Source: a filamentous cyanobacterium CCT1
Lineage (GTDB): Bacteria > Cyanobacteriota > Cyanobacteriia > Phormidesmidales > Phormidesmidaceae
Reading direction: 5' to 3'
Assembly: GCA_003017855.1 (NCBI GenBank)
Contig: PYER01000002.1
Coordinates: forward strand, 1 to 64,000
Length of the DNA: 64,000 nt
Shown: positions 16,032 to 26,425 of the stretch, one piece after another
Layout: each line of letters begins with the position of its first letter
Numbering within the stretch: position 1 is the stretch's first letter
The notes under the pieces: generated by a model
Database searches by the model: none
Seen by the model: only the letters and a program-made list of their open reading frames with translations
What the model was told of the DNA's origin: nothing
Program-made: the position numbers and the translations under genes

Positions 16032-17087
16032 ATGAAGCTTTTCTGTCAACCCTTCACCGTCCACAAGCGCGTACCGCTTACCATCAGTCGCGGCACCACG
16101 GCTCAGTCCACCAACCTCTGGCTTAGGCTCAGCGCCGAGGGAATCGAAGGCTGGGGAGAAGCGGCCCCGTTTTCGATTGGCACTCACCAGCAGACCCTAG
16201 AGATGTTGCAAGCCGATGTGGTCCGCCTGCAGCAGGCGTTAGAGCCGTTCCATCCCTTTGATCGCCAGGCAATAGAAGCCGTTGTAGTCGAGCTATCCAT
16301 TCACTCCGCCAGTCGCGCCGCCCTGGATGTGTCCCTGTGGGACTGGTGCGGTAAGGCTACCAGGCAGCCAGTCTGGCGGCTGCTGGGGCTAGACCTGAGC
16401 CAAATTCAGCCCACCTCGGTAACCGTCGGTATTTCATCGCCTGAGGCCGCCCAGCAGCGATCGCAGGATTGGCTACAGCAAACCTCAGCCCGCGCCCTTA
16501 AGCTAAAGCTGGGTAGCCCCAGCGGCATCGAGGCCGATCGCGCCATGTTTCAGGCCGTCTACGACCACGTCCCCGCCAGCGTCAGCCTCAGCGTCGATGC
16601 CAACGGCGGCTGGACGCTGGAGGAGGCAAAGGCCATGGCGGCATGGCTGGGCGATCGCCGCGTTACCCACCTCGAACAACCCCTGCCGGTAAGCCAGAAT
16701 GCCGATTTAGCAGAGCTCAGGCAGCACTCGCCCATTCCGGTCTTTGTGGACGAAAGCTGCTTTAGCAGCTCAGATATTCCCTACCTAGCGAATTTAGTGG
16801 ATGGCATTAACATTAAGCTTATGAAAGCAGGCGGACTCAGCGAAGTACTCAGGATGATCCACACCGCCCGGGCCTGCGGGCTGCAGATCATGTTTGGCTG
16901 CTACTCCGACAGCAGCCTGGCCAATGGCGCAATGGCACAGCTTTCGCCCCTGGCCCACTACCTCGATCTCGACAGCCACCTCAACCTGCGCGACGATCCC
17001 TTCACCGGCCTCACGCTGGTCGAGGGTCGCCTGCTGCCCTCCCATCAACCTGGACTTGGACTCAGCCATGTACCTCAAGCCCGATAG
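16032..17087 (+). CDS. Enolase-superfamily dipeptide epimerase / N-acyl-amino-acid racemase (DgcA-like)
   Basis: A 351-residue muconate-lactonizing-type enolase-superfamily enzyme. The base pair KxK is Lys157 and Lys159 (ALKLKL). The three metal ligands are Asp189 (VDANGG), Glu215 (LEQP) and Asp240 (VDES). The partner lysine lies in NIKLMKAGG (Lys265). This is the L-Ala-D/L-Glu epimerase subgroup. Its stop overlaps the start of a DUF1611 gene by 20 bp. In some marine bacteria this pair (DgcA-DgcN) converts D-glutamate to L-glutamate through N-acetyl intermediates. Dipeptide epimerisation in murein recycling is the alternative. Confidence 0.85.
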   Translation: MKLFCQPFTVHKRVPLTISRGTTAQSTNLWLRLSAEGIEGWGEAAPFSIGTHQQTLEMLQADVVRLQQALEPFHPFDRQAIEAVVVELSIHSASRAALDVSLWDWCGKATRQPVWRLLGLDLSQIQPTSVTVGISSPEAAQQRSQDWLQQTSARALKLKLGSPSGIEADRAMFQAVYDHVPASVSLSVDANGGWTLEEAKAMAAWLGDRRVTHLEQPLPVSQNADLAELRQHSPIPVFVDESCFSSSDIPYLANLVDGINIKLMKAGGLSEVLRMIHTARACGLQIMFGCYSDSSLANGAMAQLSPLAHYLDLDSHLNLRDDPFTGLTLVEGRLLPSHQPGLGLSHVPQAR

Positions 17088-18111
17088 CCGTATCGCCCTG
17101 CTCATGCACCAGGGCACCCAGAGCACGATGGGCAAAACGGGGCTGGCTCTGCTGCGCTTCAGCCAGTCGCCGATTGTAGCCGTGATCGATTACCAGGCGG
17201 CGGGGCGATCGCTGGTTGAGCTAACCGGCATCAATAAACCAATTCCCGTAGTTGAGTCGCTGACAGAAGCGCTTACCTTCACCCCAGACGTGCTCACTAT
17301 CGGCATTGCCCCGTCCGGCGGTAAGCTGCCCGAGGCCTGGTTCCAGGAGATCGAGCAGGCCGTCAAAGCGGGTTTAAGCATCGTCAACGGGCTGCACACA
17401 CCCATGGCCGACCATCCAGCCCTTCAGCCCTGGCTCAGACCGAACCAGTGGATCTGGGATGTGCGGAAAGAGCCCGAGGGCCTCACCGTAGGCAGTGGCC
17501 AGGCCAGTCAGCTAGCCTGCAAGCGCATCTTGACCGTAGGCACCGACATGTCTGTTGGCAAAATGTCTGCCACTCTTGAACTGCATCGCGCCTGTTTGCG
17601 GCGCGGGCTGCGCTCTAAGCTCATTGCCACCGGACAAACCAACCTCATGCTGGGGGATGACGGCGTGCCCCTAGACGCCATTCGAGTTGACTTTGCATCG
17701 GGTGCAGTTGAGCAGCAGGTCATGCGCTACGGCCCCGAGTACGACTTTATTTTTGTAGAGGGGCAGGGGTCGTTGCTCAACCCGGCTTCAACCGCAACGC
17801 TGCCGCTGCTGAGGGGCACACAGCCAACCCATTTGGTGCTGGTCCATCGGGCGGGGCAGAGCCATATTCACAACTTTCCCACCGTTAAAATTCCCGATCT
17901 CCCCAATGTGGTAGCGCTGTATGAGCAGGTGACCACAGCAGCGGGGGCGTTTTACCCGGCTAAGGTGGTCGCGATCGCTCTTAACACCGGCCACCTCACC
18001 GCTGCCGAGGCCGAAGCCGCGGTGCAGGACGTTGAAGCCCAAACAAAACTGCCCTGTGCAGACATCTTCCGTACAGGGGCCGAAAAACTATTGGCGCCAA
18101 TTCTAATTTAG
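17068..18111 (+). CDS. DUF1611 family P-loop protein (DgcN-like)
   Basis: A 347-residue protein from the ATG at 17068; upstream codons in this frame are antiparallel readings of the epimerase gene and do not fit the family. Residues about 1-140 form a Rossmann-like domain. The C-terminal P-loop domain starts with VGTDMSVGKMSATLEL (about 158-173), a GxxxxGKM Walker A, followed by FIFVEGQGSLLNP. DUF1611 includes DgcN, reported as the acetyltransferase acting before DgcA in D-glutamate catabolism. The 20-bp overlap implies cotranslation. Its stop lies 6 bp from the convergent infA stop. Confidence 0.75.
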   Translation: MYLKPDSRIALLMHQGTQSTMGKTGLALLRFSQSPIVAVIDYQAAGRSLVELTGINKPIPVVESLTEALTFTPDVLTIGIAPSGGKLPEAWFQEIEQAVKAGLSIVNGLHTPMADHPALQPWLRPNQWIWDVRKEPEGLTVGSGQASQLACKRILTVGTDMSVGKMSATLELHRACLRRGLRSKLIATGQTNLMLGDDGVPLDAIRVDFASGAVEQQVMRYGPEYDFIFVEGQGSLLNPASTATLPLLRGTQPTHLVLVHRAGQSHIHNFPTVKIPDLPNVVALYEQVTTAAGAFYPAKVVAIALNTGHLTAAEAEAAVQDVEAQTKLPCADIFRTGAEKLLAPILI

Positions 18112-18117
18112 GCTAGG

Positions 18118-18342
18118 CTACTTTTTGCGAAGGCGGTAGGTAATGCGCCCCTTGGTCAAGTCGTAGGGGGTAAGCTCTACCTTGACGCGATCGCCGGGCA
18201 AAATCTTGATGTAGTTACGACGAATTTTCCCTGAAATGTGGGCCAACACGTTGAACCCATTATCCAAATCAACCCGAAACATGGCGTTCGGCAACGATTC
18301 GGTAATGGTACCCTCCATTTCAATTAGGTCTTGCTTAGACAA
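18118..18342 (-). CDS. infA: Translation initiation factor IF-1
   Basis: A 74-residue S1-type OB-fold protein of standard length and sequence ([54 protein letters not shown]). It occupies the 30S A site during initiation. It is the last gene of the minus-strand ribosomal cluster. In most cyanobacteria the next gene is rpmJ; here the neighbour is the convergent DUF1611 gene, with no room for an own terminator. Confidence 0.97.
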   Translation of the reverse strand: MSKQDLIEMEGTITESLPNAMFRVDLDNGFNVLAHISGKIRRNYIKILPGDRVKVELTPYDLTKGRITYRLRKK

Positions 18343-18397
18343 ACTGACTTCTCCCTAAATGCAAATTACCGACTGAACTCTAGCATAACCCCAGCAA

Positions 18398-18952
18398 CTA
18401 CTCGATTACCAGGCGCTTAAGGTCGGCGTGTACGGCCTCCATGGTCTGATTTCCGTCCACCGACACCAGCTGCTGACGGCTGCGATAAAACTCAATCAGC
18501 GGCTCCGTTTGCTGACGGTAAACCTCAAGTCGGTTCAAAATCACCGACTCCTCGTCATCCTTGCGGCCTCGCTGCAGCAGCCGAGCCACAATCACATCAT
18601 CCTCAACATCTAGATTAATAACGAAGTCGGCCGGCTGTTCAATCTGCTCCAGCAGCTTCTGCAAAAATTCGGCCTGGGGCACATTGCGGGGAAAGCCGTC
18701 CAGCAGCCACCCTTTCTGGGCATCGTCTTGAGCCAGTCGCTCCTCAATCAAATCGAGGATCAGCTCATCGGGCACGAGTTCCCCAGCGCTCATGTAGTGA
18801 TCGGCCTTCTGACCTAGCTCACTTCCTGCGGCCACCGCCGATCGCAAAATGTCCCCGGTAGAAATGTGAGGAACCTCACAATCTTTGGCTAGCAGTGCAG
18901 CCTGAGTGCCCTTGCCTGCCCCCGGTGGTCCTAGAAAAATAAGTCGCGTCAC
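18398..18952 (-). CDS. adk: Adenylate kinase
   Basis: A 184-residue kinase that interconverts AMP plus ATP with two ADP. The P-loop is GPPGAGKGTQA (residues about 7-17), the NMP-binding ISTGDILR follows at about 30, and LLDGFPRN at about 83. It is the short form without the zinc LID insertion, as usual in cyanobacteria. The start is a GTG that overlaps the secY stop by one base (TAGTG), so translation is coupled. Confidence 0.95.
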   Translation of the reverse strand: MTRLIFLGPPGAGKGTQAALLAKDCEVPHISTGDILRSAVAAGSELGQKADHYMSAGELVPDELILDLIEERLAQDDAQKGWLLDGFPRNVPQAEFLQKLLEQIEQPADFVINLDVEDDVIVARLLQRGRKDDEESVILNRLEVYRQQTEPLIEFYRSRQQLVSVDGNQTMEAVHADLKRLVIE

Positions 18953-20265
18953 TACTGTTTCACCATTCCTTCGTAGCGCTGGGAAATCACGTAGGTCTGG
19001 ATCTGCTTGGCAGTGTCAATGGCAACCCCGACCAAGATCAGGAGTGAGGTAGCACCAAAACCGCGAAAGGTTTGTACCCGGGTCAGGCTCTCAACAGCGC
19101 TAGGCACAACCGCCACCATTCCCAAGAAAATAGCACCCAGGAAGGTTAAGCGATTCAGGATACGGCTGATGTACTCAGTGGTAGCCTTGCCGGGGCGAAT
19201 GCCAGGAATGCTGGCTCCCATTTTCTTCAGGTTACGGGAAACATCGTCGGGGTTCATCACCAGCGACGAGTAGAAGTAGCTGAAGAAGAGGATTAGCACC
19301 AGGTACAGCGAAACGTAGAACCAGGAGGTCGGGTTCAGGTAGTTGTTCACAAACTGACCGAACGCTGGATTAGACACGTACTGGGTTAGCGAAATGGGCA
19401 GCACCAGTACCGCAGAGGCAAAGATAATCGGCATTACACCGCCCTGGTTGAGCCGCAGGGGCAAATAGTTGCTCTGCTCTAGATACAGCTTGCGACCCAC
19501 CTGGCGGCGAGCAGAGATAATTGGAATCCGGCGAGTGCCCTCTTGGACAAAGACAATGCCGACAATCATGGCCAAGAAGGCCAGCATGAGAATAATGACG
19601 CCGCCAACTAGGCCGCGATCGCCACTTTGAGCCAGCTCAATGGTCTGGCCCAAAGAGCGAGGCAGGGTCGACACAATGTTGAGGAAAATCAGCAGCGAAG
19701 CACCATTACCAATGCCGCGCTCGGTGATGAGTTCACCCACCCACATTACAAACATTGAGCCTGCGGTCAGAGCAATTACCGTTTGAGCAACAAAGGCCGG
19801 GCCTGGAACTTCCGCAAACTGGTACAGCAAAAAGGACGACAGCAGCGTGCTCTGTAGAATGGCCCAGCCTAGAGCCACGTAGCGAGTGATCTGAGAAATC
19901 TTGCGCCGTCCAGCCTCGCCCTCATTCTTCTGGAGGTCTTCCAACTGAGGCAGTGCGGCTGTTAGCAGCTGCATGATGATTGAGGCATTGATGAAGGGCA
20001 AAATCCCCAGGGCAAAGATACCCAGGGCAGACAGACCGCCGCCCACAAAGATATCTAAGAAACCCACAAAACCTGCCAGACTTCCCGACTGAATTGATGC
20101 GGCAAAAGCCTGCCGATCAATGCCCGGAACCGGAATAAAAATTCCCAGCCTGACCAATACCAGCAGACCCAGGGTTACCAGCAGACGACTGCGCAGGCCA
20201 GCGGCCTGCGCCATCTGCATAAACGTTTCCTGCGCGCTGGGATTTTTACCCCGACTTACGACCAT
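18952..20265 (-). CDS. secY: Preprotein translocase subunit SecY
   Basis: A 437-residue ten-helix translocon channel protein. The start chosen is the ATG at 20265 (MVVSRGKNPSAQETFMQMA), which matches the family; the longer frame adds 17 unrelated residues. Characteristic segments are GIFIPVPGID in the first helix, the FINASIIMQLL plug region, and the long cytoplasmic loop PDDVSRNLKKMGASIPGIRPG near residue 330. It lies between rplO and adk as in most bacterial spc operons. Confidence 0.95.
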   Translation of the reverse strand: MVVSRGKNPSAQETFMQMAQAAGLRSRLLVTLGLLVLVRLGIFIPVPGIDRQAFAASIQSGSLAGFVGFLDIFVGGGLSALGIFALGILPFINASIIMQLLTAALPQLEDLQKNEGEAGRRKISQITRYVALGWAILQSTLLSSFLLYQFAEVPGPAFVAQTVIALTAGSMFVMWVGELITERGIGNGASLLIFLNIVSTLPRSLGQTIELAQSGDRGLVGGVIILMLAFLAMIVGIVFVQEGTRRIPIISARRQVGRKLYLEQSNYLPLRLNQGGVMPIIFASAVLVLPISLTQYVSNPAFGQFVNNYLNPTSWFYVSLYLVLILFFSYFYSSLVMNPDDVSRNLKKMGASIPGIRPGKATTEYISRILNRLTFLGAIFLGMVAVVPSAVESLTRVQTFRGFGATSLLILVGVAIDTAKQIQTYVISQRYEGMVKQ

Positions 20266-20370
20266 GCAACAATACCTCAGCCCTACGTTTAGCAATACAT
20301 TTATGGCAGCTGGCACCTATAGACGCTATAGATACCCTCCCTCAGTCTAAGGGATAGGAGAACCATCGCG

Positions 20371-20817
20371 CTATGCGGCCACTTCGCAGGTGCCGCCAGC
20401 TTGCTCAATCTTCTCTTTGGCCGATTTGGTAAATGCGGCAGCCTTAACGTTTAGCGCTACGCTCAAGTCACCGTCACCCAGCACCTTTAGAGGACCATCG
20501 TTAGTGGTCAGAATGCCGGCTTCTAACAGCGACTCAAGGGATACATCTGTACCCGCTGTCAGATCGGCCAAACCTTTTATGTTGATGATGGTGTATTCCT
20601 TCTGGTTGACCAGGGGAAAGTGCTTAAGTTTGGGAATACGGCGGTAGAGAGGCATTTGACCACCTTCAAAGCCGGGTCGAGTACCGCTACCCGATCGCGA
20701 TTTTTGGCCCCGCATACCGAAGCCGCAGCTAGCTCCCTGCCCGGCCGAAATACCGCGACCAACGCGGCGACGGCGGTGCTTAGAACCTGCTTGGGGTTGT
20801 GCGTCGTTGATTCTCAT
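20371..20817 (-). CDS. rplO: 50S ribosomal protein L15
   Basis: A 148-residue protein with the Gly/Arg-rich N-terminal extension ([28 protein letters not shown]) that threads into 23S rRNA, and a C-terminal alpha/beta domain ending [13 protein letters not shown]. Standard length and position between rpsE and secY. A 105-bp gap follows before secY. Confidence 0.97.
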   Translation of the reverse strand: MRINDAQPQAGSKHRRRRVGRGISAGQGASCGFGMRGQKSRSGSGTRPGFEGGQMPLYRRIPKLKHFPLVNQKEYTIINIKGLADLTAGTDVSLESLLEAGILTTNDGPLKVLGDGDLSVALNVKAAAFTKSAKEKIEQAGGTCEVAA

Positions 20818-20853
20818 GGCTGAGGAAAATAAAAACAGCGATACCGAAAGGAC

Positions 20854-21375
20854 TTAAACGTACAGATTTTCGACCGGAATATCCCGCTCTTCAGCTACAT
20901 CAGCGAAGGTTCGCAGAGAGGCCAGGGCATCTGCAGCGGCCCGGGCGTTGTTGAGGGGGTTGTTAGACCCCAGCTGCTTGGCCAATACATTGCGAACCCC
21001 GGCCAGCTCCAGTACAGTGCGTACGGCACCACCGGCAATTACTCCAGTACCGGGGGCAGCCGGACGCATGAATACCTTTGCGCCACCGCCAATCCCATTA
21101 GAGGGATGGGGAATGGAGTAGGAGCGGGTTAGGGGCACATCGACTAGGTGCTTTTTGCCATCGGCTACGCCTTTCTTCACGGCGCCGATCACATCCCCGG
21201 CTTTGCCAACGCCAACGCCAACCTGGCCCTTCTCATTACCAACCACAACAATGGCCCGGAAGCTGAGCTTTTTACCCCCCTTCACAACCTTAGTGACGCG
21301 ACGAATTTGAACGACGCGCTCTTGCCAGTCGGTTTTTTTCTCTTTAGTACGCGCTTCTTTACGACGGTTTGCCAT
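20854..21375 (-). CDS. rpsE: 30S ribosomal protein S5
   Basis: A 173-residue protein with the double-stranded-RNA-binding-like N-terminal domain ([27 protein letters not shown]) and the C-terminal domain ([29 protein letters not shown]). It takes part in decoding fidelity and mRNA unwinding at the 30S entry channel. Follows rplR and precedes rplO. Confidence 0.97.
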   Translation of the reverse strand: MANRRKEARTKEKKTDWQERVVQIRRVTKVVKGGKKLSFRAIVVVGNEKGQVGVGVGKAGDVIGAVKKGVADGKKHLVDVPLTRSYSIPHPSNGIGGGAKVFMRPAAPGTGVIAGGAVRTVLELAGVRNVLAKQLGSNNPLNNARAAADALASLRTFADVAEERDIPVENLYV

Positions 21376-21444
21376 GCCTTTCCCCAGCCTTGTTTACATC
21401 AAGCAGAATTAGGTGTTTTCGGATCTTAACTAGCGTTTTAAGTC

Positions 21445-21804
21445 TTAGAGGCTCAAGCCAGCTTCCCGAGCCGCATCGGCCAGAGCTGCCACTCGACCGT
21501 GGTAAAGCTTGCCGCCCCGGTCAAAAACAACCTGAGTGATGCCAGCCTTCAGTGCTCGCTCAGCCACCAGTTTACCAACGACGGCAGCAGAGTCCTGAGT
21601 CGCGCCCGTTTCATCCTTCAAAACATCTGGCTCAACAGTCGATGCGGCCACCAGCGTGTGGTGAATCGTATCGTCGATGATTTGAGCATAGATATGCTGG
21701 TTCGAGCGAAATACGGCCAGACGGGGCCGTTCAGGGGTGCCAAACACGCGGCGACGGATGCGGGCGTGACGGCGACGAGTTAATTCTTTACGACTTGCTT
21801 TCAT
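21445..21804 (-). CDS. rplR: 50S ribosomal protein L18
   Basis: A 119-residue 5S-rRNA-binding protein with a basic N-terminus ([41 protein letters not shown]) and the conserved ending [26 protein letters not shown]. Three bases separate it from the rplF stop, so the pair is tightly cotranscribed. Confidence 0.97.
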   Translation of the reverse strand: MKASRKELTRRRHARIRRRVFGTPERPRLAVFRSNQHIYAQIIDDTIHHTLVAASTVEPDVLKDETGATQDSAAVVGKLVAERALKAGITQVVFDRGGKLYHGRVAALADAAREAGLSL

Positions 21805-21807
21805 GGC

Positions 21808-22347
21808 TTACTTCTTCCCTGACTTACCGGCCTTACGTCTGACCTGCTCACCGGCGTAGCGCACGCCCTTACCTTTATAGGGTTCAGGAGGACGGCTCGC
21901 CCGAATGCTGGCCGCAATGTTGCCGACCAACTCTTTATCAATACCGCTGACAACCACGTTGGTGTTGTTCTCCACCGCGAACTCAATACCCGCTGGGGGT
22001 TCAAATACCACAGGATGGCTATACCCCAAGCTGAGGTTTAAGTTGCGGCCCTGTACCTGGGCCCGGTAGCCAATGCCCTGAATTTCCAGACGCTTCTGGT
22101 AACCGTTGGAAACCCCTTCAACCATGTTAGCCACCAGGGTGCGGCAAAGCCCATGACGCTCACGGGCCAGCCGCGAGTCATCTTTGCGGTTTACCAGCAC
22201 GGTGTCACCGTCTTGAACTACTACGACACCGCTGGGCAAGGTGCGAGATAGCTCGCCCTTAGGCCCTTTAACCTGAACATCCTGCCCGTCAATCGTGATT
22301 GACACCTTAGCCGGGACTGGAATTGGCCGTTTGCCAATACGTGACAT
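21808..22347 (-). CDS. rplF: 50S ribosomal protein L6
   Basis: A 179-residue protein with two repeated L6 domains and the signature [24 protein letters not shown] near the C-terminus, located by the sarcin-ricin loop and factor-binding site. Its start follows the rpsH stop after about 100 bp, the longest gap in this part of the cluster. Confidence 0.97.
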   Translation of the reverse strand: MSRIGKRPIPVPAKVSITIDGQDVQVKGPKGELSRTLPSGVVVVQDGDTVLVNRKDDSRLARERHGLCRTLVANMVEGVSNGYQKRLEIQGIGYRAQVQGRNLNLSLGYSHPVVFEPPAGIEFAVENNTNVVVSGIDKELVGNIAASIRASRPPEPYKGKGVRYAGEQVRRKAGKSGKK

Positions 22348-22446
22348 GATGCAAAACTCCTAAATCCTTAGCACTCGATAACGCCCTAAATAGCTAACGG
22401 TAGGAGATGGCAACGGTTCGCCGCAGCCCCTACCTGACCAGCCTGA

Positions 22447-22848
22447 CTACCAGACATAGCAAAGCACTTCACCACCAATCCCCTGACGGCGAGCATCGCG
22501 GTCCGTCATGATGCCGCTGGAGGTAGAAACAATGGCAATGCCGATACCGCCCAGCACCCGAGGCAGCTCTTTCCGGTTGGAATACACGCGCAGACCGGGC
22601 TTGCTAACGCGGGTGAGATTACGAATGATGGGCTGACGAGTTTTGCCCTTGTACTTGAGGGCAACCACTAGCTGAGGCCGTTCTTCAACGGTGGTCTCAG
22701 AGTAATCAGTGATGAAGCCTTCCTCCTTCAGTACCTTGGCAATACTCCGGGTCATCCGGGTAGAAGGAATGCCCACGGTTTGGTGCCGCGCTAGATTCGC
22801 ATTCCTAATGCGAGTCAACATATCCGCAATTGTGTCGTTAGCAGCCAT
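22447..22848 (-). CDS. rpsH: 30S ribosomal protein S8
   Basis: A 133-residue primary 16S-rRNA-binding protein: [18 protein letters not shown] at the N-terminus and the [24 protein letters not shown] ending. rpsN (S14), which lies between rplE and rpsH in many bacteria, is absent here as in other cyanobacteria. Confidence 0.97.
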   Translation of the reverse strand: MAANDTIADMLTRIRNANLARHQTVGIPSTRMTRSIAKVLKEEGFITDYSETTVEERPQLVVALKYKGKTRQPIIRNLTRVSKPGLRVYSNRKELPRVLGGIGIAIVSTSSGIMTDRDARRQGIGGEVLCYVW

Positions 22849-22874
22849 AGTTCTAGTACGCGTATAAACCTGTG

Positions 22875-23420
22875 TTAGTTGTCACGGAACGGCATACCCA
22901 ATTCCTTGAGTAGCGCTCGGCCTTCTTCGTCGGTGCTGGCGGTGGTCACAATGGTGATGTCCATACCGCGAATCTGATCAATGCTGTCGTAGTTAATTTC
23001 AGGAAAGATTAGCTGCTCCCGCAGACCCAGGGTGTAATTGCCGCGCCCGTCGAAGCTTTTAGGGCTGATACCGCGAAAGTCGCGAATCCGGGGCAGGGTC
23101 AGGTTGATAAGACGATTTAGAAAGGCATACATGCGATCGGAGCGTAGGGTTACCATGATCCCCACAGGCATGCCCTGGCGAATTTTGAACCCCGCGATCG
23201 CCTTCTTCGCACGGGTCACCACAGGGCGTTGACCCGTGATCAGGGCTAGCTCACTCAGGGAGGATTCCAGTGCCTTAGCATTTTGAGAGGCTTCACCAAG
23301 TCCTCGGTTAACCGTCACCTTGACAACTTTAGGCACCTGGTGGATGTTTTCGTACTTAAACTGCTCCATCAGTTTAGGTACGACTGTGTCTTTGTATAGG
23401 GTCTTGAGCTGGTCGGTCAT
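22875..23420 (-). CDS. rplE: 50S ribosomal protein L5
   Basis: A 181-residue 5S-rRNA and P-site-tRNA-contacting protein, with [21 protein letters not shown], the basic [18 protein letters not shown] loop and the closing [24 protein letters not shown]. Standard length; 26 bp before rpsH. Confidence 0.97.
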   Translation of the reverse strand: MTDQLKTLYKDTVVPKLMEQFKYENIHQVPKVVKVTVNRGLGEASQNAKALESSLSELALITGQRPVVTRAKKAIAGFKIRQGMPVGIMVTLRSDRMYAFLNRLINLTLPRIRDFRGISPKSFDGRGNYTLGLREQLIFPEINYDSIDQIRGMDITIVTTASTDEEGRALLKELGMPFRDN

Positions 23421-23482
23421 GGGTCGTTTCTTCTACTTTCCTGGGCTTGGTCAGGACTAGATTTTTAGAGTCAGCTAGGGGC

Positions 23483-23830
23483 CTAGTCGATAATTTCTCC
23501 GGTCTTTTTCAGCATCCGCACCTTACGCCCGTCTTCGGTAAAGGTGTAGGCAATTCGACTGGCTACTTTCTCTTTTTCGGAGTACAGCATGACGTTAGAG
23601 CTGTGGATAGGAGCCTCTTGGGTCACAATTTGTCCCGATTCTCCTTCCTGCTGAGGCTTGACGTGCTTGGTGCGAATGTTGACGCCCTGCACAATCACCT
23701 GACTGGTTTTGGGGATAACACTGAGGATTTCACCGACCTTGCCGCGATCGCGCCCGGCAATCACCTGAACCGTATCTCCCTTGCGTACGTGAACTTTATG
23801 GCGTACGGGTGTCTTAGATGTTGTTGCCAT
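23483..23830 (-). CDS. rplX: 50S ribosomal protein L24
   Basis: A 115-residue assembly-initiator protein containing a KOW motif ([38 protein letters not shown]). Its ATG overlaps the rplN stop by one base (TAATG), consistent with coupled translation. Confidence 0.97.
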   Translation of the reverse strand: MATTSKTPVRHKVHVRKGDTVQVIAGRDRGKVGEILSVIPKTSQVIVQGVNIRTKHVKPQQEGESGQIVTQEAPIHSSNVMLYSEKEKVASRIAYTFTEDGRKVRMLKKTGEIID

Positions 23831-24195
23831 TAGAGAACCTCCGGTGCCAGCGACACAATCTTGGTAAAGTTCTTGTCGCGCAGTTCACGGGCAACCGGGC
23901 CAAACACACGGGTACCCTTAGGATTGCCGTCCTGGTTGATGATCACAGCCGCATTGTCATCAAAACGAATGCTCATACCACTGCTGCGGCGCAAGCCCTT
24001 CTTGGTGCGCACGACGACGGCCCGCACTACATCCGATTTTTTGACACCCATGTTGGGTAGGGCATCCTTGACCACGGCGATGATTACATCCCCGACACCG
24101 GCATAGCGACGATTGCCGCCCAGCACGCGGATGCACATGAGCTTCCGAGCGCCGCTGTTATCTGCCACGTTTAAGTACGATTCTTGCTGAATCAC
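23830..24195 (-). CDS. rplN: 50S ribosomal protein L14
   Basis: A 121-residue beta-barrel protein at the subunit interface: [19 protein letters not shown] at the N-terminus and [24 protein letters not shown] at the end. One base overlap with rplX. Confidence 0.97.
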   Translation of the reverse strand: MIQQESYLNVADNSGARKLMCIRVLGGNRRYAGVGDVIIAVVKDALPNMGVKKSDVVRAVVVRTKKGLRRSSGMSIRFDDNAAVIINQDGNPKGTRVFGPVARELRDKNFTKIVSLAPEVL

Positions 24196-24204
24196 AATCT
24201 CCCC

Positions 24205-24465
24205 CTATGCGTCTGCCGCGCGATTAACAATGTCAGCCACCACCCAGCGCTTGGTTCGGCTCAGGGGACGAGTCTCAAGAATCCGCACCTGATCGCCTTC
24301 CTGGCACGTATTTTCCTCGTCGTGGGCCTTGTAGCGCTTAGTTCGCACCACAATCTTGCCGTACTTAGGATGGGACGTCCGACTCTCCACAGCAACCACG
24401 ACGGTTTTATCCATCTTGTTGCTGACTACCATCCCCACTCGTTCTTTAACCGCCATCTGCTTCAC
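24205..24465 (-). CDS. rpsQ: 30S ribosomal protein S17
   Basis: An 86-residue OB-fold 16S-rRNA-binding protein with [19 protein letters not shown] and the [18 protein letters not shown] signature. It lies 7 bp after rpmC and 9 bp before rplN. Confidence 0.97.
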   Translation of the reverse strand: MKQMAVKERVGMVVSNKMDKTVVVAVESRTSHPKYGKIVVRTKRYKAHDEENTCQEGDQVRILETRPLSRTKRWVVADIVNRAADA

Positions 24466-24472
24466 CTATTCC

Positions 24473-24745
24473 CTACACTGATACCGATTCTGTTGTGGCC
24501 GCTGCCGCTGCGTTGGCCTGGGCCACCACCTCTTCTTCTAGGGCGGCTAGCTGACGCTCCCGCTGAACCGTCATCAGCTGAGCCAGGCGATGACGAGCGT
24601 GCTTAAACTGGTGGTTTTGCTTATCTAGCTGCCGGGTAGCCTTTTGAAAGCGCAGTTGAAACAGCTCACGCTTGGTATCGGCGATCGCGCTCAGCAGCTC
24701 CTCATCACTAAGACCGCGGGCGTCTTTAATCTTTGAGAGTGCCAT
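24473..24745 (-). CDS. rpmC: 50S ribosomal protein L29
   Basis: A 90-residue helical hairpin protein near the polypeptide exit. The L29 core ([53 protein letters not shown]) ends around residue 66. About 24 further residues form an Ala/Glu/Thr-rich acidic tail not needed by the family, so this is longer than the usual 60-70 residues. Confidence 0.95.
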   Translation of the reverse strand: MALSKIKDARGLSDEELLSAIADTKRELFQLRFQKATRQLDKQNHQFKHARHRLAQLMTVQRERQLAALEEEVVAQANAAAAATTESVSV

Positions 24746-24748
24746 TGC

Positions 24749-25168
24749 CTATGCCTCCTTACTGTCACGCGCGATGAACTTGGTCTTGAAGGGCAGCTTG
24801 AAGGCGGCAAGTCGCATAGCCTCGCGGGCAGTCGCTTCGGGCACACCGGCAATCTCAAAGACGACGCGACCTGGCTTCACCACAGCAACCCAATACTCCG
24901 GGTTACCCTTACCTGAACCCATCCGGGTCTCTGCCGGACGCATGGTCACAGGCTTATCGGGGAAAACGCGAATCCAGATTTTGCCGCCCCGTCGGACGTA
25001 GCGGGTCATCGCTCGACGAGCGGCCTCAATCTGGCGAGAGGTCAACCAGCAGGGCTCAGTAGCCTGGAGAGCAAAATCGCCAAAGTTGATATCGCTGCCC
25101 CGCTGAGCCATTCCGCGCATACGCCCGCGGTGCTGCTTGCGAAATTTAGTTCGTTTTGGACTAAGCAT
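24749..25168 (-). CDS. rplP: 50S ribosomal protein L16
   Basis: A 139-residue protein next to the peptidyl-transferase centre and A-site tRNA elbow. It opens [19 protein letters not shown] and has [34 protein letters not shown]. Only 3 bp separate it from rpmC. Confidence 0.97.
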   Translation of the reverse strand: MLSPKRTKFRKQHRGRMRGMAQRGSDINFGDFALQATEPCWLTSRQIEAARRAMTRYVRRGGKIWIRVFPDKPVTMRPAETRMGSGKGNPEYWVAVVKPGRVVFEIAGVPEATAREAMRLAAFKLPFKTKFIARDSKEA

Positions 25169-25240
25169 GGATCGGCACTCGTGAAGTCACAGGTCAAAAG
25201 CAATCAAAAATTGGGGCAATCGAAGAAACGCGGAATGGCT

Positions 25241-25972
25241 CTAGTCTTCGTTAGAGCGGTCTTCAAACTGCTGACGTCGCCGGGGCTGACGTCGCCGAGG
25301 CTGAGCATTGGGGGCCGCCGGAGCCTCTTCCTGTCCAGGAATGATCTCGCCCTTAAAAATCCACACCTTGACACCCAAAATGCCGTAGGTCGTTTGGGCC
25401 GTGGTGTAGGCGTAGTCAACGTCAGCCCGCAGGGTGTGAAGAGGCACTCGACCCTCGCGAGTCCATTCAGTACGAGCGATTTCAGCGCCATTTAAGCGAC
25501 CGCTCACCTGAATCTTGATACCCTCAACCCCAGCTCGCTGAGCCCGCTGAATCGCCTGGCGAACCACTCGACGGAACGAAACCCGGCGCTCTAGCTGCTG
25601 GATGATGTACTCCGCTACCAGAGCGGCATCGGCATCAACCCGATTCACCTCGACCACGTTGACGCGAATTTGACGGCTGGGATCTTTGAGCAGCTTTTGC
25701 ACGCCCACGCGCAGGGCTTCAATACCTGCACCGCCGCGACCTACGACCACCCCAGGGCGGGCCGTTCGCACTTCAAGATCAATCTGGTCAGCCTTGCGCT
25801 CAATACGAATATCGGCAATGCCAGCATTGCTCAAGGTCTTCTGAACGTACTCACGAATGCGGTAGTCCTCCTGGAGCAGATCGGGATAGCGAGTTCCCTC
25901 TGCAAACCAGCGAGAGCGGTGATCTTGAACTACACCAAGGCGAAACCCGGTTGGATGAATCTTGTGTCCCAC
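25241..25972 (-). CDS. rpsC: 30S ribosomal protein S3
   Basis: A 243-residue protein with the KH domain ([23 protein letters not shown], residues about 73-95) and the C-terminal S3 domain ([23 protein letters not shown]). The last roughly 30 residues are Pro/Arg/Gln-rich and variable. It lines the mRNA entry tunnel. Confidence 0.97.
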   Translation of the reverse strand: MGHKIHPTGFRLGVVQDHRSRWFAEGTRYPDLLQEDYRIREYVQKTLSNAGIADIRIERKADQIDLEVRTARPGVVVGRGGAGIEALRVGVQKLLKDPSRQIRVNVVEVNRVDADAALVAEYIIQQLERRVSFRRVVRQAIQRAQRAGVEGIKIQVSGRLNGAEIARTEWTREGRVPLHTLRADVDYAYTTAQTTYGILGVKVWIFKGEIIPGQEEAPAAPNAQPRRRQPRRRQQFEDRSNED

Positions 25973-26044
25973 GAACTAACCCTCTGGAAATAGGTGCTTA
26001 AACAACTGGTGTTTGAACGGCGGTATCAATCTGGCGAAGACTCG

Positions 26045-26401
26045 CTATTCGACAGCCGGAGCTACGGCAATGGTGATGTGACAGGTTGGCTTACGAATCT
26101 GGTAGGCTCGCCCCTGCGCTCGAGGACGAAACCGCTTCAGGGCTGGACCAGCATCGGCAAACGCTTCGCTGACGATTAGACCAGCGGGGTCCAGTCCGTT
26201 GTTGTGCTCAGCATTGGCAACCGCCGAACGCAGCACTTTAATGATCGGCTCACAGGCTTTGTAGGGCATAAACTCTAGGATGATGAGCGCATCCCGATAG
26301 CTCTTGCCGCGAATCTGATCGAGCACTCTTCGCACCTTTCGGGGCGACATGCGCACGTAGCGAGCCACCGCTTTAACCTGCTCTGAGGTATCTACAGCCA
26401 T
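26045..26401 (-). CDS. rplV: 50S ribosomal protein L22
   Basis: A 118-residue protein lining the exit tunnel, with [30 protein letters not shown] and the C-terminal hairpin [22 protein letters not shown]. About 24 bp downstream of rpsS. Confidence 0.97.
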   Translation of the reverse strand: MAVDTSEQVKAVARYVRMSPRKVRRVLDQIRGKSYRDALIILEFMPYKACEPIIKVLRSAVANAEHNNGLDPAGLIVSEAFADAGPALKRFRPRAQGRAYQIRKPTCHITIAVAPAVE

Positions 26402-26425
26402 TTCTCCAGTTCCTCTACCTAATAC

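Noticed and set aside
16894-17067. N-terminal extension of the DUF1611 gene
   Set aside because: These codons are an out-of-frame reading of the epimerase gene; the family start is the ATG at 17068.
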